Shown here piece after piece: positions 7,352 through 16,071 of a DNA stretch of 49,485 bases. Source of the stretch: Candidatus Zixiibacteriota bacterium (lineage in GTDB: Bacteria > Zixibacteria > MSB-5A5 > GN15 > FEB-12); the NCBI GenBank assembly GCA_034003725.1, contig JAVEYB010000003.1:1-49485 (forward strand). The letters run 5' to 3'. The notes below the pieces were generated by a model that was not told where the DNA came from, did not search any database, and saw only the letters and a list, made by a program, of their open reading frames with translations. Position numbers and translations under genes: made by a program. Each line of letters begins with the position of its first letter. The first letter of the stretch is position 1.

Positions 7352-9604
7352 ATGGCCAAGCTGATTCGCATACTCATCCGCCGCGTTCAGCGCTTGCTGA
7401 AGGTCCAGTCCGAAAGCAGGCAGGTGCAGACGCCGACCGCCCAGACGCGGACCATCAAGGTCCTGCTGCTGGTGCTGTTCTCGGTTCTGCTCGTCGTCAT
7501 GTACCCCGGCGAGGACCTGTTCGATCCGTTTGATATCCCGAGGCGCGGCGAAATATCTCTGCAGGACATCCTGGCGCCGTTCGAAATCACCGTGTTCAAG
7601 GGTGAACAGGACCTTGCGCGCGACCGCGAGCGGGAACGTCAGTCCGTTCCCTACGTGCTGGTGTCCGATTCGTCGGTGATCGATACCGTCCGCCAGAGAT
7701 TACGTTCGTTCCTCGGGTTGGTGGATTCCGTGCGGACAGCCCGACCGGAGGGCGCGGGCATGACCGAGGATGAGGTGCGCCTCGTCAGCGGACGATTCCC
7801 GCTGATGAGCCGCTCGGCTATCGAGAAATCGCTCGGTCGCCCCATCAGGCTCACCCGCGTCGGTACGCAGCTGGAGCGCATTTATGACTCGGATATCTAT
7901 CGCATCGGCGTGCTGCCCACCGGCGCGTCCCTGCCGGAGGGGGGAAGCCGCTCCGTGGTCGTTCAGCGGGGAGAACACGAGGTGTCGTTCCAGCGGGACC
8001 AGTTGTACGATCGCGCCATGGCGAACCTCCGGCTGTTGACTGCCCTCAATCGAGTGGCCGACCGTGATACGATCGACGTCGACTATTATTACAACGTCGG
8101 CAAGAACTTCATTCAGCCCAACCTCCGCGTCGACATGGACGAGTACAACAATCGGCTGGCGAAGGCGCTGGAGTCAATCTCGCCCGTCAAGAAGATCGTC
8201 GAAGAAGGTGACATCATCGCGCGCGCCGGGCAGCGTGTCACCGTCGAACAGGAAGAGGTGCTGGTCGAGATGGCGCGCATCCAGCGCCAGCAAGCCGCCG
8301 AAGAAGGGTGGCTGCTCGCCGCACTGCCCTTTGTCGGCCGCGTCCTGCTGACACTCGCCGCATTCATCGCGCTTTATCTGTTCCTGTACAAATTCCGCAG
8401 GACGATCTACAACTCAAATCCCAAAATCCTGGCGCTGTTTCTCGTGTTCGTCCTCCAGTTCGGCCTGATCTATCTGATCGGGTCCATGACCGAACGGATA
8501 GGCATATCATCGATCTACATCTACCCGATCGCGGTCCTCCCGGTGATGATTACCGTGCTGTTTGATCCTGAGATCGGCATACTGTCGACGATCATCCTCG
8601 CGCTGTTGTTGGGCGTGATGCACCGTTTCAGTTTTACGATTACCCTGATGACCGTGGTGGTCGGTATGGTCGCGTGCTTTACGGCCGGGCGGGTTTACAA
8701 GCGGTCCGACTTCTACCGGATTATGCTTGCCGTCATCATGGCCTACGTGCTGCTGATCCTCGTCGTGGAAACGCTCAAGCTGACACCGAACCCCGAGATC
8801 ATACCTGAGCTGGCCCTCGGCGCCCTCAACGGTATTATCACGATCGTTCTGGCGATATTTTTCCTGCCCATATTCGAATCGTTGTTCGGATTCACCACCG
8901 ACCTGACGCTGCTGGAGTTGTCGGATCTCAACCACCCGCTGCTCAAGCGGCTGGCGCTGGAAGCTCCCGGTACGTACCATCACTCCATCGTGGTCGGCAA
9001 CCTGTGCGAATCCGCTGCGAAATCGATTAATGCCAATCATCTGCTGGCCCGCGTCGGCGCCTATTACCATGACATAGGCAAAATGGAAATCCCGGAGTAC
9101 TTCGTCGAGAACCAGCTGAGCGTCAAGTCGAAGCACGATGTGCTCACGCCGTCCATGTCATCGCTGATTTTGTCCGCGCATGTCAAGAAAGGTCGCTGGC
9201 TCGGCGAGGAGGCCGGCTTGCCCAATGAAGTGCTGAATTTCATCGAAGAACACCATGGCACGATGGTGATGAGCTACTTCTACGACAAGGCGCTGAAACA
9301 GGGCGCCGACCCGTCGGATATCGACAAATACCGCTATCCCGGCCCCAAACCGCAGACGCGCGAGACCGGGATATCGATGCTTGCCGACGCGGTGGAGGCT
9401 GCCAGCCGAACGCTCGACGAGCCCAAGCCGGCGCGGATCAACAACCTGATCCAGCGGATTATCAACGATCGGTTCCAGTCCGGACAGCTTGACGAATGCC
9501 CGCTGACGCTTCGTGATCTGGCCCGTATCAAGGAGTCCTTCGCGAAGGTGGTGATGGCGGCTTTCCACCAGCGGATCGTCTATCCTGGCAGGGATGAGAA
9601 ATAG
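7352..9604 (+). CDS. pgpH: 7TM-HD cyclic-di-AMP phosphodiesterase PgpH
   Basis: 750 residues with the PgpH layout. There is one N-terminal membrane helix (about 35-53), then an extracytoplasmic 7TMR-HDED domain (about 55-320). Seven membrane segments follow (about 325-525), and a cytoplasmic HD phosphohydrolase domain ends the protein. The HD signature is complete: His543-His544 in GTYHHS and His573-Asp574 in YYHDIGK, with later histidines in EEHHGT. Characterised PgpH proteins hydrolyse c-di-AMP to pApA, so this predicts c-di-AMP signalling in the organism. No diadenylate cyclase gene is in the window. The phoH-pgpH-ybeY order is widely conserved in bacteria. Confidence 0.94.
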   Translation: MAKLIRILIRRVQRLLKVQSESRQVQTPTAQTRTIKVLLLVLFSVLLVVMYPGEDLFDPFDIPRRGEISLQDILAPFEITVFKGEQDLARDRERERQSVPYVLVSDSSVIDTVRQRLRSFLGLVDSVRTARPEGAGMTEDEVRLVSGRFPLMSRSAIEKSLGRPIRLTRVGTQLERIYDSDIYRIGVLPTGASLPEGGSRSVVVQRGEHEVSFQRDQLYDRAMANLRLLTALNRVADRDTIDVDYYYNVGKNFIQPNLRVDMDEYNNRLAKALESISPVKKIVEEGDIIARAGQRVTVEQEEVLVEMARIQRQQAAEEGWLLAALPFVGRVLLTLAAFIALYLFLYKFRRTIYNSNPKILALFLVFVLQFGLIYLIGSMTERIGISSIYIYPIAVLPVMITVLFDPEIGILSTIILALLLGVMHRFSFTITLMTVVVGMVACFTAGRVYKRSDFYRIMLAVIMAYVLLILVVETLKLTPNPEIIPELALGALNGIITIVLAIFFLPIFESLFGFTTDLTLLELSDLNHPLLKRLALEAPGTYHHSIVVGNLCESAAKSINANHLLARVGAYYHDIGKMEIPEYFVENQLSVKSKHDVLTPSMSSLILSAHVKKGRWLGEEAGLPNEVLNFIEEHHGTMVMSYFYDKALKQGADPSDIDKYRYPGPKPQTRETGISMLADAVEAASRTLDEPKPARINNLIQRIINDRFQSGQLDECPLTLRDLARIKESFAKVVMAAFHQRIVYPGRDEK

Positions 9605-9605
9605 C

Positions 9606-10037
9606 ATGCGTCTTGTCGTTTATAAGGAGGTACGGGCGCGTCTTCCGCGCGCCAGGATCACCGCGATGTTCGAAGCAATTACCAATGACGAGGCCGAACC
9701 CGACAGTCGGGCTGTCATCAATCTGGTTTTCACGTCCGACAGGCGGCTCAGGACGCTCAACCAAACCTTTCGCAGGAAAGATGCGGCGACCGACGTCCTG
9801 TCATTCAATCTGGACACGTCGAAAGAACCGAGCTCGACGTTCGGCGAGATTTATATTTCGGTGCCGACCGCCGACCGGCAGGCTGCCGCGTATGGCGCGA
9901 GCCGGTCCGAGGAGTACCTGCGTCTGGTCTGCCACGGCCTGTTGCACCTGTTCGGGTACGACCACACCCGGCGCGCCGACGCGATCGAGATGAAACGGCG
10001 GGAGCAACTCTATCTCGCCATGGCGATGGAAGGGTGA
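9606..10037 (+). CDS. ybeY: endoribonuclease YbeY (rRNA maturation factor)
   Basis: A 143-residue UPF0054 metalloprotein with the zinc-binding signature HGLLHLFGYDH starting at about residue 110. Upstream is the typical strand DRRLRTLNQTFRRKDAATDVLSF. YbeY acts in 16S rRNA 3' maturation and ribosome quality control. The start is either ATG 9594, overlapping the end of pgpH by 11 nt, or ATG 9606, one base after the pgpH stop. I prefer 9606 because the conserved first strand (RLVVYKEV) begins there; neither has a clear ribosome site. The next gene follows after four bases. Confidence 0.93.
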   Translation: MRLVVYKEVRARLPRARITAMFEAITNDEAEPDSRAVINLVFTSDRRLRTLNQTFRRKDAATDVLSFNLDTSKEPSSTFGEIYISVPTADRQAAAYGASRSEEYLRLVCHGLLHLFGYDHTRRADAIEMKRREQLYLAMAMEG

Positions 10038-10041
10038 TGCC

Positions 10042-11337
10042 ATGTTTGAAGCCATCGCCCTGTTTTTGATCGCCGCCAGCTACACCGCCGGCTATTTCGT
10101 CTCGTTGTATTCCATGGCCGTCTATGTTGATCCGGACGACCTGTCCGAACTGGCTCCCGACGTTTCCAACGGCACCCGGCACTTTCTCGAGACCCTCGCC
10201 AAGAATCCGCGCGCCAGCCTTCAGGTCGCCACCGTGTTCAAGTCGTTTCAACTGGTGCTCGTATCGGTGATGAGCGGTCTCTTGTTGGAACAAATCTCCG
10301 CCCGCTCGGAACTGACCGTTTTTGTCGCCTTTCCGGTCGGATTCGCCGTCGTCTGGCTTCTGCAAATACTCTTTGTCGAATTTCTGCCGCGCCGTCACGC
10401 CCGCCGTGCGGTAAACCCGAACATGCTGCGACACCTCTGGCTGATTCGTCTGGTCCACTGGCTGTTTCTGCCCATTGTCGGGGGCTACCGCCGAATTCTG
10501 CGAAATAATGCCGACGTGCCTGTGAGCGAGGAAGACAAGGAGGATATCATCGAGCGGGCCATTGAGACGCTCGCCGATCAGGCCGGCATCGACGAGCGCA
10601 TCGTCGAAGACGAAGAAAAGGAGATGATTGGGCAGATTTTCCAGCTCGACCAGACCGTGGTTCGTGAGATCATGATCCCCCGTATAAAGGTGACCGGGAT
10701 CGAACGCCACATGTCATTCCGCGACATCCAGCAGCTGGTTGTCCAGGACGGTCATTCCCGGTTCCCCGTTTACGAGGAATCGATCGACCGCGTGATCGGC
10801 ATCCTCTACGTCAAAGACCTGTTCAACAATATGCCGGGACCGGGGGAGGAGTTCGTCATAGCCCGGTATCTGCGGAAGCCGTTTTTCGTTCCTGAGTCAA
10901 AGGTGATCGGCGAACTCCTGCGCGAGTTCAAAGCGCGCAAACAGCATATCGCGCTCGTGGTCGATGAATACGGCGGACTGGCCGGTCTGGTGACGCTTGA
11001 AGATATCCTCGAGGAGATTGTCGGCGATATTCAGGACGAACACGATCCCGATGAAACCCAGTTGCTGGTGCGGACCGACGACGGTTACCTGGTCGATGCG
11101 TCCATGCTTGTCAGCGACCTGCAGGAGGTCCTCGACACTGAATACGAACAGGGGGATTACGATACGGTCGGCGGCCTTATGTACCATCTCTTTGGCGAAG
11201 TTCCTCGTCAGGGGCAACGAATCCGCTGGCATGATCTTACCTTTGAGATCGTCTCAGTTGACGCTCATCGAATCCGGCAGGTTCGCATCCGCCAGCGCGC
11301 GGGAGCCCGTATCAACGGCTTCGAAGACGAATTATAG
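10042..11337 (+). CDS. CNNM/CorC-type (hemolysin C family) transporter with CBS domains
   Basis: A 431-residue protein with the CorC/HlyC layout. An N-terminal CNNM (DUF21) membrane domain takes about residues 1-160. A CBS pair lies at about 200-325 (VREIMIPRIKVTGIE, HSRFPVYEESIDRVIGILYVKDL, ALVVDEYGGLAGLVTLEDILEEIVGDI). A C-terminal CorC_HlyC domain covers about 340-425 and contains YDTVGGLMYHLFG. Relatives take part in Mg2+/Co2+ efflux or sense adenosine nucleotides through the CBS pair; the old name hemolysin is misleading. It is the last gene of the aspS operon, four bases after ybeY. Confidence 0.92.
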   Translation: MFEAIALFLIAASYTAGYFVSLYSMAVYVDPDDLSELAPDVSNGTRHFLETLAKNPRASLQVATVFKSFQLVLVSVMSGLLLEQISARSELTVFVAFPVGFAVVWLLQILFVEFLPRRHARRAVNPNMLRHLWLIRLVHWLFLPIVGGYRRILRNNADVPVSEEDKEDIIERAIETLADQAGIDERIVEDEEKEMIGQIFQLDQTVVREIMIPRIKVTGIERHMSFRDIQQLVVQDGHSRFPVYEESIDRVIGILYVKDLFNNMPGPGEEFVIARYLRKPFFVPESKVIGELLREFKARKQHIALVVDEYGGLAGLVTLEDILEEIVGDIQDEHDPDETQLLVRTDDGYLVDASMLVSDLQEVLDTEYEQGDYDTVGGLMYHLFGEVPRQGQRIRWHDLTFEIVSVDAHRIRQVRIRQRAGARINGFEDEL

Positions 11338-11401
11338 CCGTCCCCGGATTTCTGCCGTCGAGATCCGTGCAGCATCATCGCTGCTACTCGGAGCGGTCTG
11401 T

Positions 11402-11420
11402 CGGCGCAATAACTGCGCCG
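11402..11420 (+). terminator. hairpin after the aspS operon
   Basis: Perfect 7-bp stem CGGCGCA-ATAAC-TGCGCCG with no T-run. It may stabilise the 3' end or be a weak terminator of the operon. Confidence 0.3.
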
Positions 11421-11433
11421 CGTAAAATATTGC

Positions 11434-11462
11434 TTGACAGATGGGTATGGGATTTTTACCAT
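11434..11462 (+). promoter_or_regulatory. promoter of the small secreted protein gene
   Basis: Perfect TTGACA (11434-11439), 17-bp spacer and TACCAT (11457-11462). The predicted start near 11469 leaves a leader of about 100 nt before the ATG at 11568. Confidence 0.55.
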
Positions 11463-11567
11463 ACAGATGGCAAAGTATGCGCTCGACGCGCCCTTTGCGT
11501 CGTGTTCATTGAGTTCTCGCAGTTTGCACCAAGCAGGGCGATTTCACGTTGTACAGGAGGCAGGGTT

Positions 11568-11849
11568 ATGAGAGGTTCACGAGTCTCAGCATTTCTGGTG
11601 CTGTGCGTGTTCGTGGCCGCTTTTGTCATCTCAGCCCCGATGTTGGTAGCAGAGCATGCCTGGGACGCTGACGCGTCGGGCAGCAGCACCGGCGTAACCG
11701 GCGATCCGGTCGGCCCGACCGGTCCCGATTCGACCAATGAGGGTTCCTCAGGCATGGAATCCACCAGCACCGTGAGTTCGGGAGGAACGACCGTTCTCGA
11801 GCAAGTGTTGTTCCAACTGATCTTTCACGTGTCCGGGGGTGGGCTGTAG
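11568..11849 (+). CDS. small secreted Ser/Thr/Gly-rich protein of unknown function
   Basis: A 93-residue protein that I do not recognise. It has a signal peptide or N-terminal membrane anchor (residues 1-25, VSAFLVLCVFVAAFVISAP). A low-complexity middle rich in Gly, Ser, Thr and Pro follows (residues about 34-73, including VTGDPVGPTGPDST). It ends in an amphipathic or hydrophobic tail, TVLEQVLFQLIFHVSGGGL. The start at 11568 has an ideal AGGAGG seven bases upstream, so translation is likely strong. There are no cysteines after the signal. It lies 116 bp upstream of the TPR-sigma54 regulator and may share its transcript. Function is unknown; a secreted peptide precursor is one guess. Confidence 0.75.
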   Translation: MRGSRVSAFLVLCVFVAAFVISAPMLVAEHAWDADASGSSTGVTGDPVGPTGPDSTNEGSSGMESTSTVSSGGTTVLEQVLFQLIFHVSGGGL

Positions 11850-11965
11850 CCCCACTGGAGATGATCGATGTGAGGCAGTGGCCAACAGGTCCAAATGCAG
11901 GGAGAGAGTTGATGTGATTGGAGCGTTAACGAAGATTCAGACGTAACACAAAACACAGAAGAATC

Positions 11966-14905
11966 ATGGACCGACCCTCACAAAAATTCGCGTTCGATAA
12001 CCGCCTGCTCGAGGTAGAAGAACTGTTCCGCCAGCGCAGCATCGGTACCGCGATCCGCCAGTTCGATACCTTGAATGCCTCCGACTTCGAAGACAGCCCG
12101 CACCAGAACGGGCTGTTTCTGTTATTGGCGGCGGAGAAGGGATTCGCCGAAGGGAATTACCGCACCGCCATTGAACACGGACTCAAGGCCACCCGGGTCC
12201 TCGCGGACTTCCCTCTGAACCGGCAGTACGGCCGTGTCCAGCTGGTCCTTTCCAAGTCATATTCAGCCATCGGCGATCTGAAAAACGCCGAAATCCGTGC
12301 ACACAATTCGCTCGCATCGTATCGCCGTGCGGCCGATCACGTCGGCCAGGTCAACGGCCTGAACGAGTTGGCCCGTATCGCATTCATCCGAGCCGACTTC
12401 GACAAAGCCCTCGGGTATCTTGATGAGGCGATTGAAATCGCCGGTGAGGAGCCCCGCAAAGTCGCCCAGCTGACCGGTAACGCCGGCACGATTCGCATGC
12501 TCGCCGGTCTCTGGAAGCAGGCCGAACAGGATTTGAATACGGCGCTCGAGTTCAACACCCGGCACAAACAGGAAATCTCGCAGGCCGTCAACCTGCTCTC
12601 GCTTGGGTACCTGCACATCCGCAAACGTGAGTTTGTCTTCGCCGCGCGCCACCTCGATCGCGCCCACGAGATTATTAGCCGTCTCAATCTGAAACGAGAG
12701 CGCGTCATATATCTCGAGTACATGGGTGAAATGGCCTTCGAGCGCGGTGACATTTTTAAAGCCAAGGCAACCCTGTCAGACGCATACCAGGAAGGCCGTA
12801 TGCTCGCCCCGGAATCGTCGCTCGTCAGCCAGGCAAGCCGTCGGCTTGCCGATGTCGAGCTTGCGCTCGACAATCACTCCGAATCGATGAAGCATGCGCA
12901 GAAAGCGCTGGAACTTGCCCAGACAGTGGGTGAGAAAGCGGAAGTTGGCGCTTCCTTTCGCGCCATCGCACGCATCTTCGCCGAGCGCGGAGAGTTCGAC
13001 GACGCCCTGACCTATATCCGGCAGGCGGTGGAAACCCTCCAGCACGTTGGCGATCCGCTTGAGCTGGCTCGCACCATGCTTGTCCAGGTCCAGATCAAGA
13101 TGAAAGCCGGGCTCGACGACACCGATCGGATGCGTCAGACGCTAGATGACGCCCTGCGCATTTTCCGCCGCCTCGAGCTCGAATACTGGATTGCGGAGAC
13201 CGATCACATTGCTGGTGTGCTCGCCTGCCAGGTGGGTGATCTGGCCCGCGGATTCAAGCACCTCTCCCGGGCCGAACGGTCGTTTACCGCGCTCGCTGAA
13301 AAAGGCAAGGTGCGCGCCGTCAATCAGTTCCTGCGTTCCCTTGCCGATTCGGCTGTGGCGGTCGCAGTCTCCGACCAGAATGAATTCAAAGTCTTCGGCA
13401 ATCTGGTGTCCCCTTCGGAAATGAAGGAGCTTAAGATGGGACGGATCGAAGAGACTCTCGACGTCCTCATCAAGCGGACACGGGCCAGCCGTGCGATAAT
13501 CTACACCCCGGACTTCTACGAGACTCCCGTCGTCGCATCGAAGCCGATGACCGAGCTGCAGGCGCACCGGTTCGCCGAGTCGTTCTCGCAGTTGCTGGGC
13601 GAAGAAGTAGCGCAGGACCGTCCGACCTTGTTGCTCGATTGCCGGCGCGACCCGTACATCAACGATCTGTTCGGCGACATCCCGGACCCCGTGGCGAGCG
13701 TTATTGTCGTTCCGTTCAAAATGAGCGACAAGTCCACCAGCTACCTGTATCTCGATCGTACGGCCGGCGACAATTCCATTAACCCGTTTTCTCAGCCAGA
13801 TCTGAACTTCACGGTTGGCTTCTCCGACCTGATCGCATTCAAGGCGGCCGAGTTGCAGAAGATGAAGCTGCTTGAAGATAACCGGCGGCTCAAAGACCAG
13901 CTCAAGATGGAGGCGGCGTTCCCGAATATCATTACCCGGTCCTCCCGGATGCTGGAGATGCTCGCACAGGTGCGACAGGTCGTCGATTCGTCTATCTCTA
14001 TCTCCATCGAAGGGGAGACCGGGTCCGGTAAGGACTTGCTGGCCCGCGCCATCCATTACAATTCGGTGCGGCGTGACAAGCGGTTCATCTCCGTCAACTG
14101 CGCCGCGCTGCCCGAAACGCTGCTCGAGTCGGAGTTGTTCGGCTATCGCCGCGGCGCGTTTACCGGCGCCGATCGCGACAAGGCCGGGCTGTTCGAGGAG
14201 GCCAACGGCGGGACGTTTTTCCTCGATGAAATCGCCGATATGCCGCTCGGGATTCAGGCGAAGATCCTTCGCGTGCTCGAAGAAAAAGAAATCGTGCGGC
14301 TTGGGGAAACCTCGCCGCGCAAGGTCGACGTCCGGATCATCTCGGCCACCAACAAGAGTCTTCGCGAGGAAATCGAACGTGGGACGTTTCGCCATGACCT
14401 GTATTATCGCCTTTCCGCGCTGACCTTCCGGCTGCCGCCGCTTCGCGATCGCAAAGAGGACATCCCGCTGCTCGTGGAGCATTTTCTGCGCGAAAGCGGC
14501 AAGTCCGTCTCTCCCACCGTCATGAAGTGCCTGGTTGCGTACGACTGGCCGGGCAACGTGCGCGAACTCGACAACGAAATCAAGAAACTCATTTTGTTGA
14601 CCGGCGACGCCGAAGAGATTTCCAGCGACACTCTGTCGTCGAAAATCGCAGCTGCGCTTGATGCCGACCAGATCGAGTCCGCCCCCGACATCATGCCCGT
14701 CTCCACCGGCATAGAGTTTACCGAAGAGTACTCCCTGTACGACTATCTGGCCGAGCACGAACGTCAGTTCATCATCAAGGCGCTTCGTGACCAGAAGGGT
14801 GTCAAGAAGCACGCCGCCGCTCTGTTAAAAATCCCGGAATCGACCCTTCGGCTGAAGATCAAGCAGTACAACATCGACCTGAATCAGATAGATTCGATTC
14901 ACTGA
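11966..14905 (+). CDS. TPR-GAF-sigma54-dependent transcriptional activator
   Basis: A 979-residue regulator of the NtrC-like AAA+ class with an unusual sensor part. Residues 1 to about 440 are tetratricopeptide-like helical repeats. About 470-640 resembles a GAF domain. About 655-885 is the sigma54-interaction ATPase: Walker A GETGSGKD at 683-690, the sigma54-contact loop GAFTGA at 730-735, Walker B FFLDEIAD with Asp754-Glu755, and the arginine finger region FRHDLYYRLS. The C-terminus carries a Fis-type helix-turn-helix (VKKHAAALLKIPESTLRLKIKQY). There is no receiver domain, so activation is probably by protein partners or a ligand. Its target promoters are not evident; I found no convincing -24/-12 site in the window. 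A terminator follows directly. Confidence 0.93.
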   Translation: MDRPSQKFAFDNRLLEVEELFRQRSIGTAIRQFDTLNASDFEDSPHQNGLFLLLAAEKGFAEGNYRTAIEHGLKATRVLADFPLNRQYGRVQLVLSKSYSAIGDLKNAEIRAHNSLASYRRAADHVGQVNGLNELARIAFIRADFDKALGYLDEAIEIAGEEPRKVAQLTGNAGTIRMLAGLWKQAEQDLNTALEFNTRHKQEISQAVNLLSLGYLHIRKREFVFAARHLDRAHEIISRLNLKRERVIYLEYMGEMAFERGDIFKAKATLSDAYQEGRMLAPESSLVSQASRRLADVELALDNHSESMKHAQKALELAQTVGEKAEVGASFRAIARIFAERGEFDDALTYIRQAVETLQHVGDPLELARTMLVQVQIKMKAGLDDTDRMRQTLDDALRIFRRLELEYWIAETDHIAGVLACQVGDLARGFKHLSRAERSFTALAEKGKVRAVNQFLRSLADSAVAVAVSDQNEFKVFGNLVSPSEMKELKMGRIEETLDVLIKRTRASRAIIYTPDFYETPVVASKPMTELQAHRFAESFSQLLGEEVAQDRPTLLLDCRRDPYINDLFGDIPDPVASVIVVPFKMSDKSTSYLYLDRTAGDNSINPFSQPDLNFTVGFSDLIAFKAAELQKMKLLEDNRRLKDQLKMEAAFPNIITRSSRMLEMLAQVRQVVDSSISISIEGETGSGKDLLARAIHYNSVRRDKRFISVNCAALPETLLESELFGYRRGAFTGADRDKAGLFEEANGGTFFLDEIADMPLGIQAKILRVLEEKEIVRLGETSPRKVDVRIISATNKSLREEIERGTFRHDLYYRLSALTFRLPPLRDRKEDIPLLVEHFLRESGKSVSPTVMKCLVAYDWPGNVRELDNEIKKLILLTGDAEEISSDTLSSKIAAALDADQIESAPDIMPVSTGIEFTEEYSLYDYLAEHERQFIIKALRDQKGVKKHAAALLKIPESTLRLKIKQYNIDLNQIDSIH

Positions 14906-14928
14906 CGGATGACACGGAATTGTATCGA

Positions 14929-14957
14929 GAGCGCCTTGTCTCACAGGGCGCTCTTTT
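14929..14957 (+). terminator. intrinsic terminator of the sigma54 activator gene
   Basis: Stem GAGCGCC / GGCGCTC (14929-14935 and 14947-14953) with an 11-nt loop and TTTT directly after. It overlaps the promoter of the next gene. Confidence 0.75.
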
Positions 14958-14964
14958 GTATTCT
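14936..14964 (+). promoter_or_regulatory. promoter of the lipoyl/octanoyl transferase gene, inside the terminator
   Basis: TTGTCT (14936-14941), 17-bp spacer and TATTCT (14959-14964). The -35 sits in the loop of the upstream terminator and the spacer contains its right arm. The -10 ends five bases before the ATG at 14970, predicting a leaderless mRNA. Confidence 0.45.
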
Positions 14965-14969
14965 GTCGT

Positions 14970-15791
14970 ATGCGACCGGCCCGGCTATACACGCATCACT
15001 GCGGCGATCCCTGGTTCAACATGGCCTGCGACGAATGGCTCATGGCGTCAGCAGCAACCACTGACACCGTTTTGCTGAGGCTGTACACCTGGCGTGTCGG
15101 AACGATTACGATCGGATACAACCAGCGCCGCGAAAGCGCGTGCGACTGGACGCGCGTCAGCGATACGCCGGTCATCCGGCGCGTTACCGGCGGCCGGGCG
15201 CTCTTCCACGACCCATCCGAACTGACATACTCCATCGCTCTTGATACGGCGGCCGGCCACCCGTCACATCCTCTGAACAGCACTGTCTCTCAAACGTCGA
15301 GGTTGATCGCCCACGCGCTGGCAGCTTTCGTCGCCGCAGCCGGCAAGCCCGTCTCATACGTCAGGGTGTCATCGTCCGACAACGCGCGCCCGGCCTATTT
15401 TCATTCGGCGCCCTGTTTCGCCTCGCGGGCGCGATACGAACTCGCCGACGAACACGGCAAAGTCGTGGCCTCGGCCCAGCGCCGGATCGGATCGGTTTTG
15501 CTGCAGCACGGATCGATCAAGTTGCGCGGTGTGGCCGGACACCCTGCGCTGCCCGGTGTTGGCGACGATGCCGGCGGAAGTGCCCGGCACCCCATAAGTG
15601 CCGACGAATTTTCACGTTACGCTGCGCTTTTTGCTTCTGCCGCAGGCGCATCCCTCGATCTTGAGATCGCCCCCGCCGAACTTGACTCGCGTGATATTGA
15701 CGGGATTTCTCACTGCGCCGAGCGCCTCTCCGAAAACGGCCTGGTGCGCCGTGATCCAATTAAACAAAGTACTTCAGACGCCAGTCTATAA
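14970..15791 (+). CDS. lipoate-protein ligase/octanoyltransferase family protein (LipM-like)
   Basis: A 273-residue member of the BPL/LplA/LipB fold, which moves lipoyl or octanoyl groups onto lipoyl-domain proteins. Typical signatures are GDPWFNMACDEWLM at the N-terminus, the acyl-binding motif IRRVTGGRALFHDPSELTYS (about 68-87), and GKVVASAQRRIGSVLLQHGSI (about 162-182), whose lysine aligns with the catalytic lysine. A cysteine in APCFASRARYEL (about 150) matches the acyl-thioester nucleophile of LipM octanoyltransferases, so LipM is more likely than LplA. No Shine-Dalgarno precedes the ATG. No lipoyl synthase or E2 gene is adjacent. Confidence 0.8.
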   Translation: MRPARLYTHHCGDPWFNMACDEWLMASAATTDTVLLRLYTWRVGTITIGYNQRRESACDWTRVSDTPVIRRVTGGRALFHDPSELTYSIALDTAAGHPSHPLNSTVSQTSRLIAHALAAFVAAAGKPVSYVRVSSSDNARPAYFHSAPCFASRARYELADEHGKVVASAQRRIGSVLLQHGSIKLRGVAGHPALPGVGDDAGGSARHPISADEFSRYAALFASAAGASLDLEIAPAELDSRDIDGISHCAERLSENGLVRRDPIKQSTSDASL

Positions 15792-15828
15792 TGCGTCGGG
15801 CGAACTCCCCCGGTGGGGAAAAAATCGC

Positions 15829-15858
15829 TTGACGCGAGCGCGGAAATAAGGCTATTTT
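15829..15858 (+). promoter_or_regulatory. promoter of the outer-membrane operon
   Basis: TTGACG (15829-15834), 18-bp spacer and TATTTT (15853-15858); CTATTT with 17 bp is the alternative. The predicted leader to the ATG at 16072 is long (about 205 nt). I could not fit a known riboswitch to it. Confidence 0.5.
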
Positions 15859-16071
15859 TCGAGCCATTGTGGATCAGTACAGCGTGGTAACCGTCAATGA
15901 ATGATAGGCTTGTGGGAACGGTTCTGAGGTTGGGACAACACCAAGATACTCTCTCACGCAATCATCCATCTCCGCACTTTATGTACTGACCTGAAACAGC
16001 TCGCGCTCTTGACCGGCGTGAGATAAGGCGTTGCAAGATAATAACATTTCAGATACGTGAGGAGGAAGACG

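Noticed and set aside
11400-11420. Sigma54 -24/-12 promoter upstream of the small secreted protein
   Set aside because: A GG-N10-GC spacing exists, but the flanking bases do not fit TGGCAC-N5-TTGC and the sequence is better explained as a hairpin.
13142-14812. 556-codon minus-strand frame opposite the sigma54 activator
   Set aside because: The plus-strand gene has complete Walker and GAFTGA motifs; the opposite frame resembles no protein.
15865-16071. Riboswitch (for example cobalamin) in the long leader of the TonB-type receptor
   Set aside because: I could not find a B12-box or any other known conserved core.
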